This document shows, piece by piece, positions 1 through 6,764 of a stretch of DNA of 9,908 bases (positions within the stretch are counted from its first letter, which is position 1; the number at the start of each line of letters is the position of its first letter). Made by a program: the position numbers and the translations under genes. This DNA comes from an uncultured Methylophaga sp. (GTDB taxonomy: Bacteria > Pseudomonadota > Gammaproteobacteria > Nitrosococcales > Methylophagaceae), in NCBI GenBank assembly GCA_947631375.1, contig CANRLD010000057.1, forward strand, positions 1 through 9,908. Reading direction: 5' to 3'. The notes beneath the pieces were generated by a model. That model had not been told where the DNA came from. It ran no database searches and saw only the letters and a program-made list of their open reading frames with translations.

Positions 1-364
1 GATAGCCGATCTCGATGCCACTTCGAAACAGAAAACCACTTCCCAAATCCTGGCCATCGCCATCTTCATAGCCAACAATCGCCAATTGCGGAGTTAATAC
101 CCATCTTTCGCTGAGGTTAATATCATAGCGACCACCGGCGTGTGCCCAGTAGCCTCCATCAGTATTGGCGCTAATGCCAATTGCCGGAATAATATTGAAG
201 AATGATTTCTGGGGTGCAAAACGATATTCAACCCCGAGCTCCAGGGCATTATCGCTGTCGAACACTTCAAAGCTACCGGCTGAAACAGCGATCTCTGGCG
301 ATTGCGCTTGTGCACTGGCGCAGCATAGTAATCCGATGAGTCCGATAATGCCTTGTTTTTTCAT
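1..364 (-). CDS. PagL-like outer-membrane lipid A deacylase (acyloxyacyl hydrolase family), partial
   Basis: This is a partial gene. It starts at the ATG at 364-362 and runs off the left edge, so only about 121 N-terminal residues are seen. The start MKKQGIIGLIGLLCCASAQA is a clean Sec signal peptide with probable cleavage after Ala20. The mature part has the alternating pattern of an outer-membrane beta-barrel: EIAVSAGSFEVFDSDNALEL near the start, then GGRYDINLSERWVLTPQLAI and, at the edge, LGSGFLFRSGIEIGY. This order (a G-x-F-x-x-x-D-x-D start, an LE-Y-R strand, a late LG...FRSGIE strand) resembles the PagL family, which removes the 3-O acyl chain of lipid A in the outer leaflet. The catalytic His-x-Ser-Asn segment would lie just beyond the edge, so activity cannot be judged. 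An AGAG Shine-Dalgarno-like stretch lies about 5 nt before the ATG. The gene is separated from rpsI by a terminator and so needs its own promoter. It could instead be another small beta-barrel protein. Confidence 0.72.
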   Translation of the reverse strand, partial: MKKQGIIGLIGLLCCASAQAQSPEIAVSAGSFEVFDSDNALELGVEYRFAPQKSFFNIIPAIGISANTDGGYWAHAGGRYDINLSERWVLTPQLAIVGYEDGDGQDLGSGFLFRSGIEIGY

Positions 365-406
365 AGCTCTGTACCTTTACATAATTTAACATATCTAAAT
401 CATATC

Positions 407-448
407 ATTAGATACCATGTTTCATGCAGTTTGAGAAGTATTAGATAC
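407..448. repeat. 9-bp direct repeat upstream of the PagL-like gene
   Basis: The 9-mer ATTAGATAC occurs exactly twice, at 407-415 and 440-448 (GTATCTAAT on the coding strand of the downstream gene). The spacing is 33 bp start to start, about three helical turns. Both copies lie in the short AT-rich space between the rpsI terminator and the PagL-like start at 364, where that gene's promoter must be. Same-face spacing fits a dimeric regulator, but the repeat is short in an AT-rich region and could be chance. I see no convincing -35/-10 pair here. Confidence 0.35.
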
Positions 449-476
449 AAAAAAACCACCGAACAGGTGGTTTTTT
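449..476 (-). terminator. Intrinsic terminator of the rplM-rpsI operon
   Basis: CCACC (456-460), a 5-nt loop and GGTGG (466-470) form a perfect GC-rich stem. A run of seven A lies on the left (449-455) and six T on the right (471-476). Read on the minus strand, the stem is followed by seven T, the classic Rho-independent form, 24-50 nt after the rpsI stop codon. The flanking A and T runs can extend the stem and make it work in both directions. Confidence 0.9.
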
Positions 477-499
477 GTGAGTTCGATAAAAACGCTGTA

Positions 500-889
500 T
501 TAACGTTTTGAGAACTGTGGCTTTTTACGTGCTTTGTGCAGACCAATTTTCTTACGTTCAACAGCACGCGCGTCACGCGTAATAAAGCCAGCGCTACGTA
601 AATCTTTTTTCAGCTCGTTGTTGTATTCAACCAACGCACGACTGATTCCATGACGAATCGCACCGGCCTGACCGTTGTTACCACCACCACGGACAGTGAT
701 TTTCAGGTCAACTTTATCCAGCATCTCAACCAGTTCAAGCGGTTGACGAACAACCATGCGTGATGTTTCGCGGCCGAAGTAATCTTCAAGGCTGCGCGTG
801 TTGATGATTATGTTGCCGCTACCTGGCTTCATGAATACACGAGCGGTTGAGCTTTTGCGGCGGCCTGTAGCGTAGTAAGAATCTGCCAT
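500..889 (-). CDS. rpsI: 30S ribosomal protein S9 (uS9)
   Basis: This is a complete 129-residue protein of normal gammaproteobacterial length. It begins MADSYYATGRRKSSTARVF, contains the glycine-rich core VRGGGNNGQAGAIRHGISRA, and ends in the basic tail KKIGLHKARKKPQFSKR. In this family the extreme C-terminal SKR tail reaches into the decoding centre and contacts P-site tRNA. S9 is a component of the 30S subunit head. The gene follows rplM by 12 nt on the same strand, with a GGA-containing ribosome binding site about 7 nt before the ATG, and is the last gene of the operon before the terminator at 449-476. No key residue appears missing. Confidence 0.98.
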   Translation of the reverse strand: MADSYYATGRRKSSTARVFMKPGSGNIIINTRSLEDYFGRETSRMVVRQPLELVEMLDKVDLKITVRGGGNNGQAGAIRHGISRALVEYNNELKKDLRSAGFITRDARAVERKKIGLHKARKKPQFSKR

Positions 890-901
890 GACGATATCCG
901 A

Positions 902-1330
902 TTAAATTTCCAGCATTTTAGGTTGTTGAGCTACGTGTGGATGTTCAGAACCAGCATAAACTTTCAGTTTGCTGAACATTGCACGGCCCAGAGGATTTTT
1001 AGGCAACATGCCTTTTACTGCTGTCTGGATAACACGCTCTGGCGCTTTTTCCAGTTGTTTTTCCAGCGAGATAGATTTAATACCACCAACGTAACCAGTG
1101 TGGTGATAATAAATTTTATCTTTTAGTTTGTTACCGGAAACACGCAGTTTCTCAGCGTTTACCACAACGATGTAGTCGCCTGTATCAACGTGAGGAGTGT
1201 AAATAGCCTTGTGTTTGCCGCGCAGACGGCGAGCTATTTCTGTGGCCATACGACCCAGAGTTTTGCCATCAGCATCAATTACGAACCAGTCGCGACGAAC
1301 TTCTGCTGGTTTTGCACTTAAGGTTTTCAT
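902..1330 (-). CDS. rplM: 50S ribosomal protein L13 (uL13)
   Basis: This is a complete 142-residue protein, the standard length in gammaproteobacteria. It begins MKTLSAKPAEVRRDWFVIDA and contains GKTLGRMATEIARRLRGKHK, YTPHVDTGDYIVVVNAEKL, the YYHHTGYVGGIKS segment and AVKGMLPKNPLGRAMFSKLK. L13 is an early-assembling protein of the 50S subunit. The frame stays open upstream to another ATG at 1369, but I chose 1330 because the family starts with MKT and an AGGAG ribosome binding site lies 11 nt before it. The longer start would add 13 unrelated residues and would almost abut the predicted promoter. The gene is the first in the rplM-rpsI operon. In E. coli L13 represses its own operon through the mRNA leader; whether the short leader here does the same is not visible from sequence alone. 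Confidence 0.98.
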   Translation of the reverse strand: MKTLSAKPAEVRRDWFVIDADGKTLGRMATEIARRLRGKHKAIYTPHVDTGDYIVVVNAEKLRVSGNKLKDKIYYHHTGYVGGIKSISLEKQLEKAPERVIQTAVKGMLPKNPLGRAMFSKLKVYAGSEHPHVAQQPKMLEI

Positions 1331-1382
1331 TCCGCGGGGTGCTCCTGAAAATATACGCATTGCGGTCAAATAAAGAGAGAGA

Positions 1383-1411
1383 ATGTTACGGATTCATCCC
1401 AAATATGTCAA
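1383..1411 (-). promoter_or_regulatory. Sigma70 promoter of rplM-rpsI
   Basis: Read on the minus strand, there is a perfect -35 box TTGACA (1411-1406), a 17-nt spacer and a -10 box TAACAT (1388-1383, four of six consensus bases). Transcription would begin near 1376, giving a leader of about 45 nt that contains the AGGAG ribosome binding site of rplM. The promoter lies in the 87-nt gap between the uppP stop and the rplM start, so the ribosomal genes can be expressed independently of uppP. Confidence 0.75.
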
Positions 1412-1417
1412 CTGCAA

Positions 1418-2215
1418 TTAAGTAAACATAAGGATGAGTATGCCACCTAATACCAAACGGTAAATAACAAACGGCCACATGCCTATCCGTTCCAGTAGTT
1501 TCAGAAAGAAAAAGATGCAGAGATAAGCGCTGATTCCTGAAACAGCGGCACCGGTTGCCAGGGCCAGCCAGTTGGTTTGTTGTTCGGCTTCAATCAGTTT
1601 TAATGTTTCCAGACCGCCGGCTAGAAAAATAACCGGTATTGATAGCAAGAAAGAAAAACGTGCCGCCGCTTCACGAGTCAAGCCGAGCATTAAGCCAACC
1701 GTCAAGGTAATGCCTGAGCGTGAGGTGCCAGGAATAAGTGCGAGTGTCTGCGATAAACCGATAAGCAGGGTATCCCGCCAATTGATTTGTTGCTCATGAC
1801 GATTACGTTTGCCGATCCAGTCAGCCCAGCCGAGAAGCAGGCCGAACAGAATTGTCGTAGCGGCGATGACCAGAGGACTGCGCAAAAATATTTCGACAAG
1901 ATCGTTAAAAAGCAGACCGGCGAGACCAACAGGTACGGTTCCAAGAATGACCGCCCAGGCGAGTTTGCTTTCACCCACATTTTTTCGCTGCTGTAAAGAA
2001 GCGAGCCAGTCAATAACAAGGCGTTTTATGGTAGTACGAAAATACAGTATCACCGCGGCCAGTGTGCCAACATGCACCGCAACATCGAAGGCCAATCCTT
2101 GATCCTGCCAGCCGGCAATAATAGGCACCAAGATCAAATGAGCAGAACTGGAAATAGGTAAAAACTCTGTTAGCCCCTGTACAAGGGCGAGCACGATGAT
2201 TTGTATAAATTCCAT
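1418..2215 (-). CDS. uppP: Undecaprenyl-diphosphatase (BacA/UppP)
   Basis: This is a complete 265-residue polytopic inner-membrane protein. It dephosphorylates undecaprenyl pyrophosphate on the outer side of the membrane, recycling the lipid carrier used for peptidoglycan and other surface polymers. Extra copies give bacitracin resistance in other bacteria. Two signature segments are present. The first is QGLTEFLPISSSAHLIL (residues 13-29), holding the Gln/Glu-x-x-x-Glu pair (Gln13, Glu17) and His26. The second is PGTSRSGIT (162-170), with Arg166 matching the essential arginine of the family. Hydrophobic segments fill most of the chain. The N-terminus MEFIQIIVLALVQGLTEF aligns with the usual family start, which supports the ATG at 2215; the Shine-Dalgarno is weak (GGA). 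No hairpin separates it from rplM, so some read-through into the ribosomal operon is possible. Confidence 0.96.
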   Translation of the reverse strand: MEFIQIIVLALVQGLTEFLPISSSAHLILVPIIAGWQDQGLAFDVAVHVGTLAAVILYFRTTIKRLVIDWLASLQQRKNVGESKLAWAVILGTVPVGLAGLLFNDLVEIFLRSPLVIAATTILFGLLLGWADWIGKRNRHEQQINWRDTLLIGLSQTLALIPGTSRSGITLTVGLMLGLTREAAARFSFLLSIPVIFLAGGLETLKLIEAEQQTNWLALATGAAVSGISAYLCIFFFLKLLERIGMWPFVIYRLVLGGILILMFT

Positions 2216-2263
2216 TGTAAAATCCGTGAAGTAGTGGGGGCTGATATAGGATTCGTCATAATG

Positions 2264-2282
2264 GACCCACTATAAATGGGTC
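2264..2282. promoter_or_regulatory. Perfect inverted repeat GACCCA-N7-TGGGTC, candidate operator
   Basis: GACCCA (2264-2269) and TGGGTC (2277-2282) are exact reverse complements around the 7-nt AT-rich centre CTATAAA. The 19-bp dyad lies between the divergent uppP and FAD/Fe-S oxidoreductase genes, centred about 43 bp before the predicted start of the plus-strand transcript. Size and placement fit a dimeric helix-turn-helix regulator. I do not recognise the motif as a known regulator's site; in particular it does not match the LldR/PdhR-type TTGGT-N3-ACCAA consensus. Confidence 0.5.
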
Positions 2283-2300
2283 TTATATTATCCGGCTTCG

Positions 2301-2309
2301 TGTTAAAAT
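2301..2309 (+). promoter_or_regulatory. Extended -10 promoter element of the FAD/Fe-S oxidoreductase gene
   Basis: TGT followed directly by TAAAAT (2304-2309) forms a TGn extended -10 box, with five of six consensus bases. No good -35 box is seen 16-18 nt upstream, as is common for extended -10 promoters. Transcription would start near 2316, leaving a leader of about 40 nt before the ATG at 2358. Confidence 0.5.
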
Positions 2310-2357
2310 GGGCAGTTCAATAAAATACATTCTCAATTTGGAATTTAGCTGACCATT

Positions 2358-5300
2358 ATGTCAACCCGTATAAGAGAAATCCCTTACAACTACACTTCCT
2401 TTTCAGATCGTGAAATTGTTATTCGCTATCTAGGAAAACCGATGTGGGAGATTTTGCAACAATTACGCGAGCAACGCAAAACTGGCCGCAGTGCAAAAAT
2501 GCTGTTTGAAGTATTGGGTGATATGTGGGTTATTTCACGAAACCCTTATATTCAAGACGACTTGATCGAAAATCGTAAGCGTTGGGATTCGTTAAGTCAT
2601 GCGTTGCATGATCGGCTGAATCAGATCCGTCAGCGCGCAACAGAAAATAATGATGCATTGGCGTTAGAGCTGGAAGCCGCAGCACGAAGCGCAGTAGAAA
2701 AGTTTGAGCGTGAACTTTTGGCGACAGCAGAACGGCGTAAAGCAGTGATGCGCCGCCTGAGTCGTGTGACCAAAAAACATAATATTTGTTTTGATGGCTT
2801 ATCCCGGGTTTCGCACGTAACAGATGCGACGGACTGGCGTGTGGAATACCCGCTGGCAGTGATCAAGCCTGACAGCGAAGCAGAAATGGCAGCAATTATT
2901 GCGGCGAGTATTGAGCTGGGCTTAACTGTGATTCCACGGGGCGGTGGAACCGGATATACCGGTGGTGCAATTCCGTTAACCGCTGACAGTGTGGTTATCA
3001 ATACCGAAAAACTGGAAGGTCTGGGGGCGGTCGTCTATCGCCAACTACCGGGCAGAAATGATGAGGTAGCAACCGTACGCGCAGAGGCCGGCGTGGTAAC
3101 GCGCCGTGTTTCCAACCTGGCAGACAAGAATGGTCTGGTGTTTGCGGTTGATCCGACATCACAGGATGCTTCTACCATTGGCGGCAACGTGGCAATGAAT
3201 GCCGGCGGTAAAAAAGCCGTTATGTGGGGAACAGCGCTGGATAATCTGGTTTCCTGGAGGATGGTGACACCGGATGCTACCTGGATGGAGGTCGAGCGTC
3301 TTAATCACAACATGGGCAAAATTCATGATATCGAGATGGCGACGTTTCGTATCAGCCGGTTTAAAGCTGACGGCAAAACCTTGCTGGGCCAGCCGGAGGA
3401 AATTGCTATCCCGGCCCAGCAGTTGCGTAAGCAAGGGTTGGGCAAAGACGTTACCAATAAATTTTTGGGTGGCTTGCCGGGGATCCAGAAAGAAGGTTGT
3501 GATGGGCTGATCACGTCAGCAGTGTTCGTATTGCACCGTATGCCGCAGTTTATTCGCACGGTTTGTCTGGAGTTTTTTGGTAATGATCTCAGTAAGGCCG
3601 TACCGGCGATTGTAGAGACCAAGGACTTTCTCGACAAAAATGACAAAATATTGCTGGCGGGGATGGAGCATCTGGATGAGCGCTATGTGAAAGCGGTGGA
3701 CTACAGCACCAAGGCGCCACGTTCAGAGTTACCGAAAATGGTGTTGCTGATTGATATTGTCGGTGACGATGAGGATGCGGTTGCAGAAGCCAGTTCCGAA
3801 GTGGTGCGGTTATCGAATGCACGTGATGGCGAAGGTTTTATTGCGGTCAGCCCTGAGGCGCGTGCCCGGTTCTGGGCAGATCGTGCACGGACGGCGGCGA
3901 TTGCCAAACACACGAATGCTTTCAAGATTAACGAAGACGTAGTTATTCCGTTGGATCGTTTGTCTGAATATAACAATGGTATTGAACGGATTAATATGAT
4001 CCAGTCCACCCGTAATAAATTACGGATGGCGGATGCCGTATTCCAGTTTTTAAGCAACCAGCCGAAAGAGCTGAAACAGACAGTGAAAAAGCTGGATGAC
4101 AGCGCTGAAAATGATGCGATTTTGCAATCCAAAATAGATACTGCTTGCAATCATCTGCAAGTAGTGCAAGCACGCTGGCAACAAGTGCTGGATAACCTTG
4201 ATTCGCTGGCGTTTGAGCATAAGGAATTGTTTTCCGAAGACGTGATTGCGCTGCTGAAAGAGGATGACACCCTCTTTAATGTGTTACAGCGACGGGACTT
4301 GCGCATTTCTTACCGAAAAGAAGTTGAAAAACCGCTGAAAGAGTTATTTCAGGGGCAGGCGCTGGAAGCATTACGCAATAAGCTGGATCAAATTCATAAA
4401 GAGCTGCGTTCAGGCCGGTTGTTTGTCGCCACGCATATGCATGCCGGTGATGGTAACGTGCACACCAATATCCCGGTGAACTCTAACGATTATCAAATGA
4501 TGCAGGAAGCTGAGTTAATCGTTGACGAGGTGATGAAACTGGCTGAAGCGCTGGGCGGCGTCATCTCCGGTGAGCATGGAATTGGTTTGACCAAGATGCA
4601 ATATCTGGATAAAGCGACGATTGATGCTTTTGCCGGTTACAAGCAAAAAGTGGATCCGAATGGCCACTTTAATGCAGGAAAATTGCTGGCAGGCTCAGGA
4701 CTGGAAAATGCTTATACGCCATCATTGCGTTTGGTGCAGCAGGAAGCCCTGATTTTGGAAGCCAGTGATTTGGGCGATATCAACAACGACATCAAGGATT
4801 GTCTGCGTTGCGGCAAGTGTAAACCGGAGTGTACGACGCATGTACCGCGCGCCAATTTATATTACTCGCCCCGCGATAAAATTCTGGGGACCGGGCTTAT
4901 CATGGAAGCATTCCTCTATGAGGAACAAACTCGCCGCGGTATTTCAGTTCGTCACTTTGAAGAGATGAATGATATTGCGGATCACTGCACCGTGTGCCAC
5001 CGCTGTTTAAACCCTTGCCCGGTGAATATTGATTTTGGTGATGTTTCAATAAAGCTGCGTTCAGTACTGAAAAAACAAGGTAAGCGACATCTGAATCTGG
5101 GCACCTGGTCCTCAATGGCGTATTTAAATGCCACCGATCCGTTGACCGTAAAAATCATGCATAAAACCATGATTCAAATGGGTTTCAAAGCCCAGCGTTT
5201 GGCGCATTCGGCAGCAAAATATCTGGGACTGTTGGCAAAAAGCAAGAAAAGCACACCTGCGCCGACCACGGGGAAAACCCCGATTCGTGAACAGGTTGTG

Positions 5301-6215
5301 CATTTTGTGAAAAAGCCCATGCCCGGAAATCTGCCGACACGAACAACGCGGAATATGCTGGGGCTGGAAGACACTGAAATGGTGCCCATTTTACGGGATC
5401 CGAAAAAAGTGACGGAAGCATCGGATGCGGTATTTTATTTTCCCGGCTGTGGCTCTGAGCGCTTGTTCAGTCAGGTAGGGTTGGCGACGCTGGCCATGTT
5501 GTATGAAGTGGGAGCAGAAACTATCCTGCCTCCGGGATACTTGTGTTGTGGTTATCCTCAGGCAGCGACCGGAGATGAGGATAAGGCTACGGCTATTTCT
5601 ACCAGCAATCGGGTATTGTTCCATCGTGTGGCCAATACATTGAATTATATGGATATAAAAACCGTAATTGTGTCTTGCGGTACGTGTATGGATCAGCTGC
5701 TTAAATATGAGTTTGAAGCTATTTTCCCGGGCTGCCGTCTGTTAGATATCCATGAATATCTGATGGAAAAAGGGGTCAAAATGGAAGGCGTTGAAGGGGT
5801 GCAGTATCTGTATCACGAGCCATGTCATACACCGATGAAGACATATAAATCAACGGCAGTAGCAGGCAGTCTGCTTGGGCAGGATGTCACTCTGAATGAT
5901 CGCTGCTGTGGTGAGGCGGGTTCGTTTGCGGTTGCACGGCCTGATATTGCGACTCAGGTTCGTTTTCGCAAGGAAGAAGAAATTCGTGCCGGTATCAAGG
6001 AGCTGACGGGTGAAGAGAACGTGGTGCAGGGGAATGTAAAAATGCTGACCTCATGCCCTGCCTGTCAACAAGGTTTGTCCCGCTACAATGAAGGAACCGG
6101 CATTGAGACCGACTATATTGTGGTCGAGGTGGCAAAACACGTATTGGGCGAACAATGGCATACCCAGTTCATTGATAACGTAAAAGCCGGCGGAATTGAG
6201 CGGGTGCTGCTCTAA
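2358..6215 (+). CDS. DUF3683-containing FAD-linked oxidase / 4Fe-4S / CCG-domain fusion, probable 2-hydroxyacid (D-lactate type) dehydrogenase
   Basis: This is a complete 1285-residue multidomain redox enzyme. Residues 1 to about 140 carry the DUF3683 domain with the PYNYTSFSDREIVIRYLG signature. Residues about 160-780 are a GlcD/Dld-type FAD oxidase: the FAD-binding loop PRGGGTGYTGG (193-203), DPTSQDASTIGGNVAMNAGG (265-284), and C-terminal motifs HMHAGDGNVH (693-702), SGEHGIG (737-743) and DPNGHFNAGK (766-775). The oxidase domain is interrupted by a long helical, charged insertion at about 530-680. Two CxxCxxCxxxC clusters follow (Cys815/818/821/825 and Cys877/880/883/887), as in GlpC/GlcF. 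Two CCG domains close the protein: Cys1031, Cys1063-Cys1064, CGTC (1107-1110), then HEPCH (1153-1157), CCGEAG (1183-1188) and CPAC (1233-1236). The fusion combines what GlcD/GlcE and GlcF do as separate subunits. The likely reaction is oxidation of a D-2-hydroxyacid with electrons passed to quinone at the membrane, but the substrate is inferred. There is no signal peptide or membrane helix. An in-frame TAG at 2346 makes 2358 the first ATG; the ribosome binding site is weak. Confidence 0.93.
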   Translation: MSTRIREIPYNYTSFSDREIVIRYLGKPMWEILQQLREQRKTGRSAKMLFEVLGDMWVISRNPYIQDDLIENRKRWDSLSHALHDRLNQIRQRATENNDALALELEAAARSAVEKFERELLATAERRKAVMRRLSRVTKKHNICFDGLSRVSHVTDATDWRVEYPLAVIKPDSEAEMAAIIAASIELGLTVIPRGGGTGYTGGAIPLTADSVVINTEKLEGLGAVVYRQLPGRNDEVATVRAEAGVVTRRVSNLADKNGLVFAVDPTSQDASTIGGNVAMNAGGKKAVMWGTALDNLVSWRMVTPDATWMEVERLNHNMGKIHDIEMATFRISRFKADGKTLLGQPEEIAIPAQQLRKQGLGKDVTNKFLGGLPGIQKEGCDGLITSAVFVLHRMPQFIRTVCLEFFGNDLSKAVPAIVETKDFLDKNDKILLAGMEHLDERYVKAVDYSTKAPRSELPKMVLLIDIVGDDEDAVAEASSEVVRLSNARDGEGFIAVSPEARARFWADRARTAAIAKHTNAFKINEDVVIPLDRLSEYNNGIERINMIQSTRNKLRMADAVFQFLSNQPKELKQTVKKLDDSAENDAILQSKIDTACNHLQVVQARWQQVLDNLDSLAFEHKELFSEDVIALLKEDDTLFNVLQRRDLRISYRKEVEKPLKELFQGQALEALRNKLDQIHKELRSGRLFVATHMHAGDGNVHTNIPVNSNDYQMMQEAELIVDEVMKLAEALGGVISGEHGIGLTKMQYLDKATIDAFAGYKQKVDPNGHFNAGKLLAGSGLENAYTPSLRLVQQEALILEASDLGDINNDIKDCLRCGKCKPECTTHVPRANLYYSPRDKILGTGLIMEAFLYEEQTRRGISVRHFEEMNDIADHCTVCHRCLNPCPVNIDFGDVSIKLRSVLKKQGKRHLNLGTWSSMAYLNATDPLTVKIMHKTMIQMGFKAQRLAHSAAKYLGLLAKSKKSTPAPTTGKTPIREQVVHFVKKPMPGNLPTRTTRNMLGLEDTEMVPILRDPKKVTEASDAVFYFPGCGSERLFSQVGLATLAMLYEVGAETILPPGYLCCGYPQAATGDEDKATAISTSNRVLFHRVANTLNYMDIKTVIVSCGTCMDQLLKYEFEAIFPGCRLLDIHEYLMEKGVKMEGVEGVQYLYHEPCHTPMKTYKSTAVAGSLLGQDVTLNDRCCGEAGSFAVARPDIATQVRFRKEEEIRAGIKELTGEENVVQGNVKMLTSCPACQQGLSRYNEGTGIETDYIVVEVAKHVLGEQWHTQFIDNVKAGGIERVLL

Positions 6216-6225
6216 ACAGCAGAAT

Positions 6226-6266
6226 GGCCCTGGGCAGATTTAAGTGTGTACTTGCTGCCCGGGGCC
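6226..6266. terminator. Long GC-rich stem-loop between convergent genes
   Basis: The 12-nt arms GGCCCTGGGCAG (6226-6237) and CTGCCCGGGGCC (6255-6266) pair fully, with one G-U wobble, around a 17-nt loop. It begins 11 nt after the FAD/Fe-S oxidoreductase stop and lies 33 nt beyond the end of the convergent HopJ-family gene. The right-hand tail is only a broken T run (TAGTGTTTT), and the minus-strand tail is also weak, so it may act as an inefficient or 3'-end-protecting structure rather than a strict intrinsic terminator. Confidence 0.65.
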
Positions 6267-6298
6267 TAGTGTTTTACAGGAAGAGTGCCGATTCAGGA

Positions 6299-6646
6299 TC
6301 AGGATTTAGGACGTAATGCTTCGCCATTAAAACTGACGCGATCCCAGCCATAACGCAGAAAGTTACGGATATTCTGATGATCGTCACCTTTGGGATTCAG
6401 TAAAACATCGCTCCGATAGTAGCGGCCAAAGCAGGCCAGAGTCTGGGATTCTCCCAACTCATGAAGGATGCCAAAAAACAGGATTTTGCATGATCCATTA
6501 TTCTGCCCGGCATCATTATGCAGTTCACCATTATGGAAAGCCGTTGGCGTGAACTGATAGTGAGCATCAATGATGGCAATGGTATCTTCAAAATCAATTT
6601 CTGCAGGGTGTTGGGTCAGGGTGCTGAGAAAGCTGGCTAATGCCAT
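6299..6646 (-). CDS. HopJ type III effector family protein
   Basis: This is a complete protein of 115 residues from the ATG at 6646-6644. The start is fixed by a GGAG ribosome binding site 9 nt upstream; the frame opens a little earlier at a TTG, which is less likely. The sequence matches the HopJ family pattern: an N-terminal helix, then FEDTIAIIDAHYQFTPTAFH, GELHNDAGQNNGSCKILFF, a LACFGRYYRSDVL segment and DHQNIRNFLRYGW near the C-terminus. It is a small soluble protein without signal peptide or membrane segment. The name comes from a Pseudomonas syringae effector, but the family is widespread in gammaproteobacteria without type III secretion. No secretion genes are seen here, so a housekeeping intracellular role is more likely. 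The molecular function is unknown. It lies 118 nt downstream of the DUF454 gene on the same strand. Confidence 0.9.
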   Translation of the reverse strand: MALASFLSTLTQHPAEIDFEDTIAIIDAHYQFTPTAFHNGELHNDAGQNNGSCKILFFGILHELGESQTLACFGRYYRSDVLLNPKGDDHQNIRNFLRYGWDRVSFNGEALRPKS

Positions 6647-6693
6647 AATTAAAAACTCCAAAATCAGATAAAACTGAGCGAGCAGCTACTGGC

Positions 6694-6745
6694 AGCACGC
6701 CTGTCGGTAAATCTTAGAAAGTCATTCAAAATGCAGAGCGTGCTA
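6694..6745. repeat. Short inverted repeat AGCACGC / GCGTGCT in the intergenic space
   Basis: Seven-base complementary arms AGCACGC (about 6694-6700) and GCGTGCT (about 6738-6744) flank roughly 37 nt between the DUF454 stop and the HopJ-family start. The wide loop makes a simple terminator unlikely and no T run follows. It may be part of a leader or linker structure of a joint transcript, or chance. Confidence 0.25.
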
Positions 6746-6764
6746 CATGAGCATTATGAGCCGC

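Noticed and set aside
165..389. Plus-strand open frame of 74 codons
   Set aside because: It is antisense to the signal-peptide-bearing PagL-like gene, shows no recognisable domain and has no ribosome binding site.
1331..1369. A 13-residue N-terminal extension of RplM from the upstream ATG at 1369
   Set aside because: Family members start at MKT; AGGAG is placed for the ATG at 1330, and the extension would begin about 7 nt after the predicted transcript start.
1572..2102. Several plus-strand frames and one minus-strand frame inside uppP
   Set aside because: All overlap a well-conserved membrane enzyme and have low-complexity, unrecognisable products.
2630..5624. Many antisense and alternative frames of 60-150 codons within the FAD/Fe-S gene
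   Set aside because: They are shadows of a long, fully conserved coding sequence; none shows a domain or start signal.
6647..6661. A TTG start giving five more residues to the HopJ-family protein
   Set aside because: The GGAG ribosome binding site overlaps that TTG region and is correctly spaced only for the ATG at 6646.
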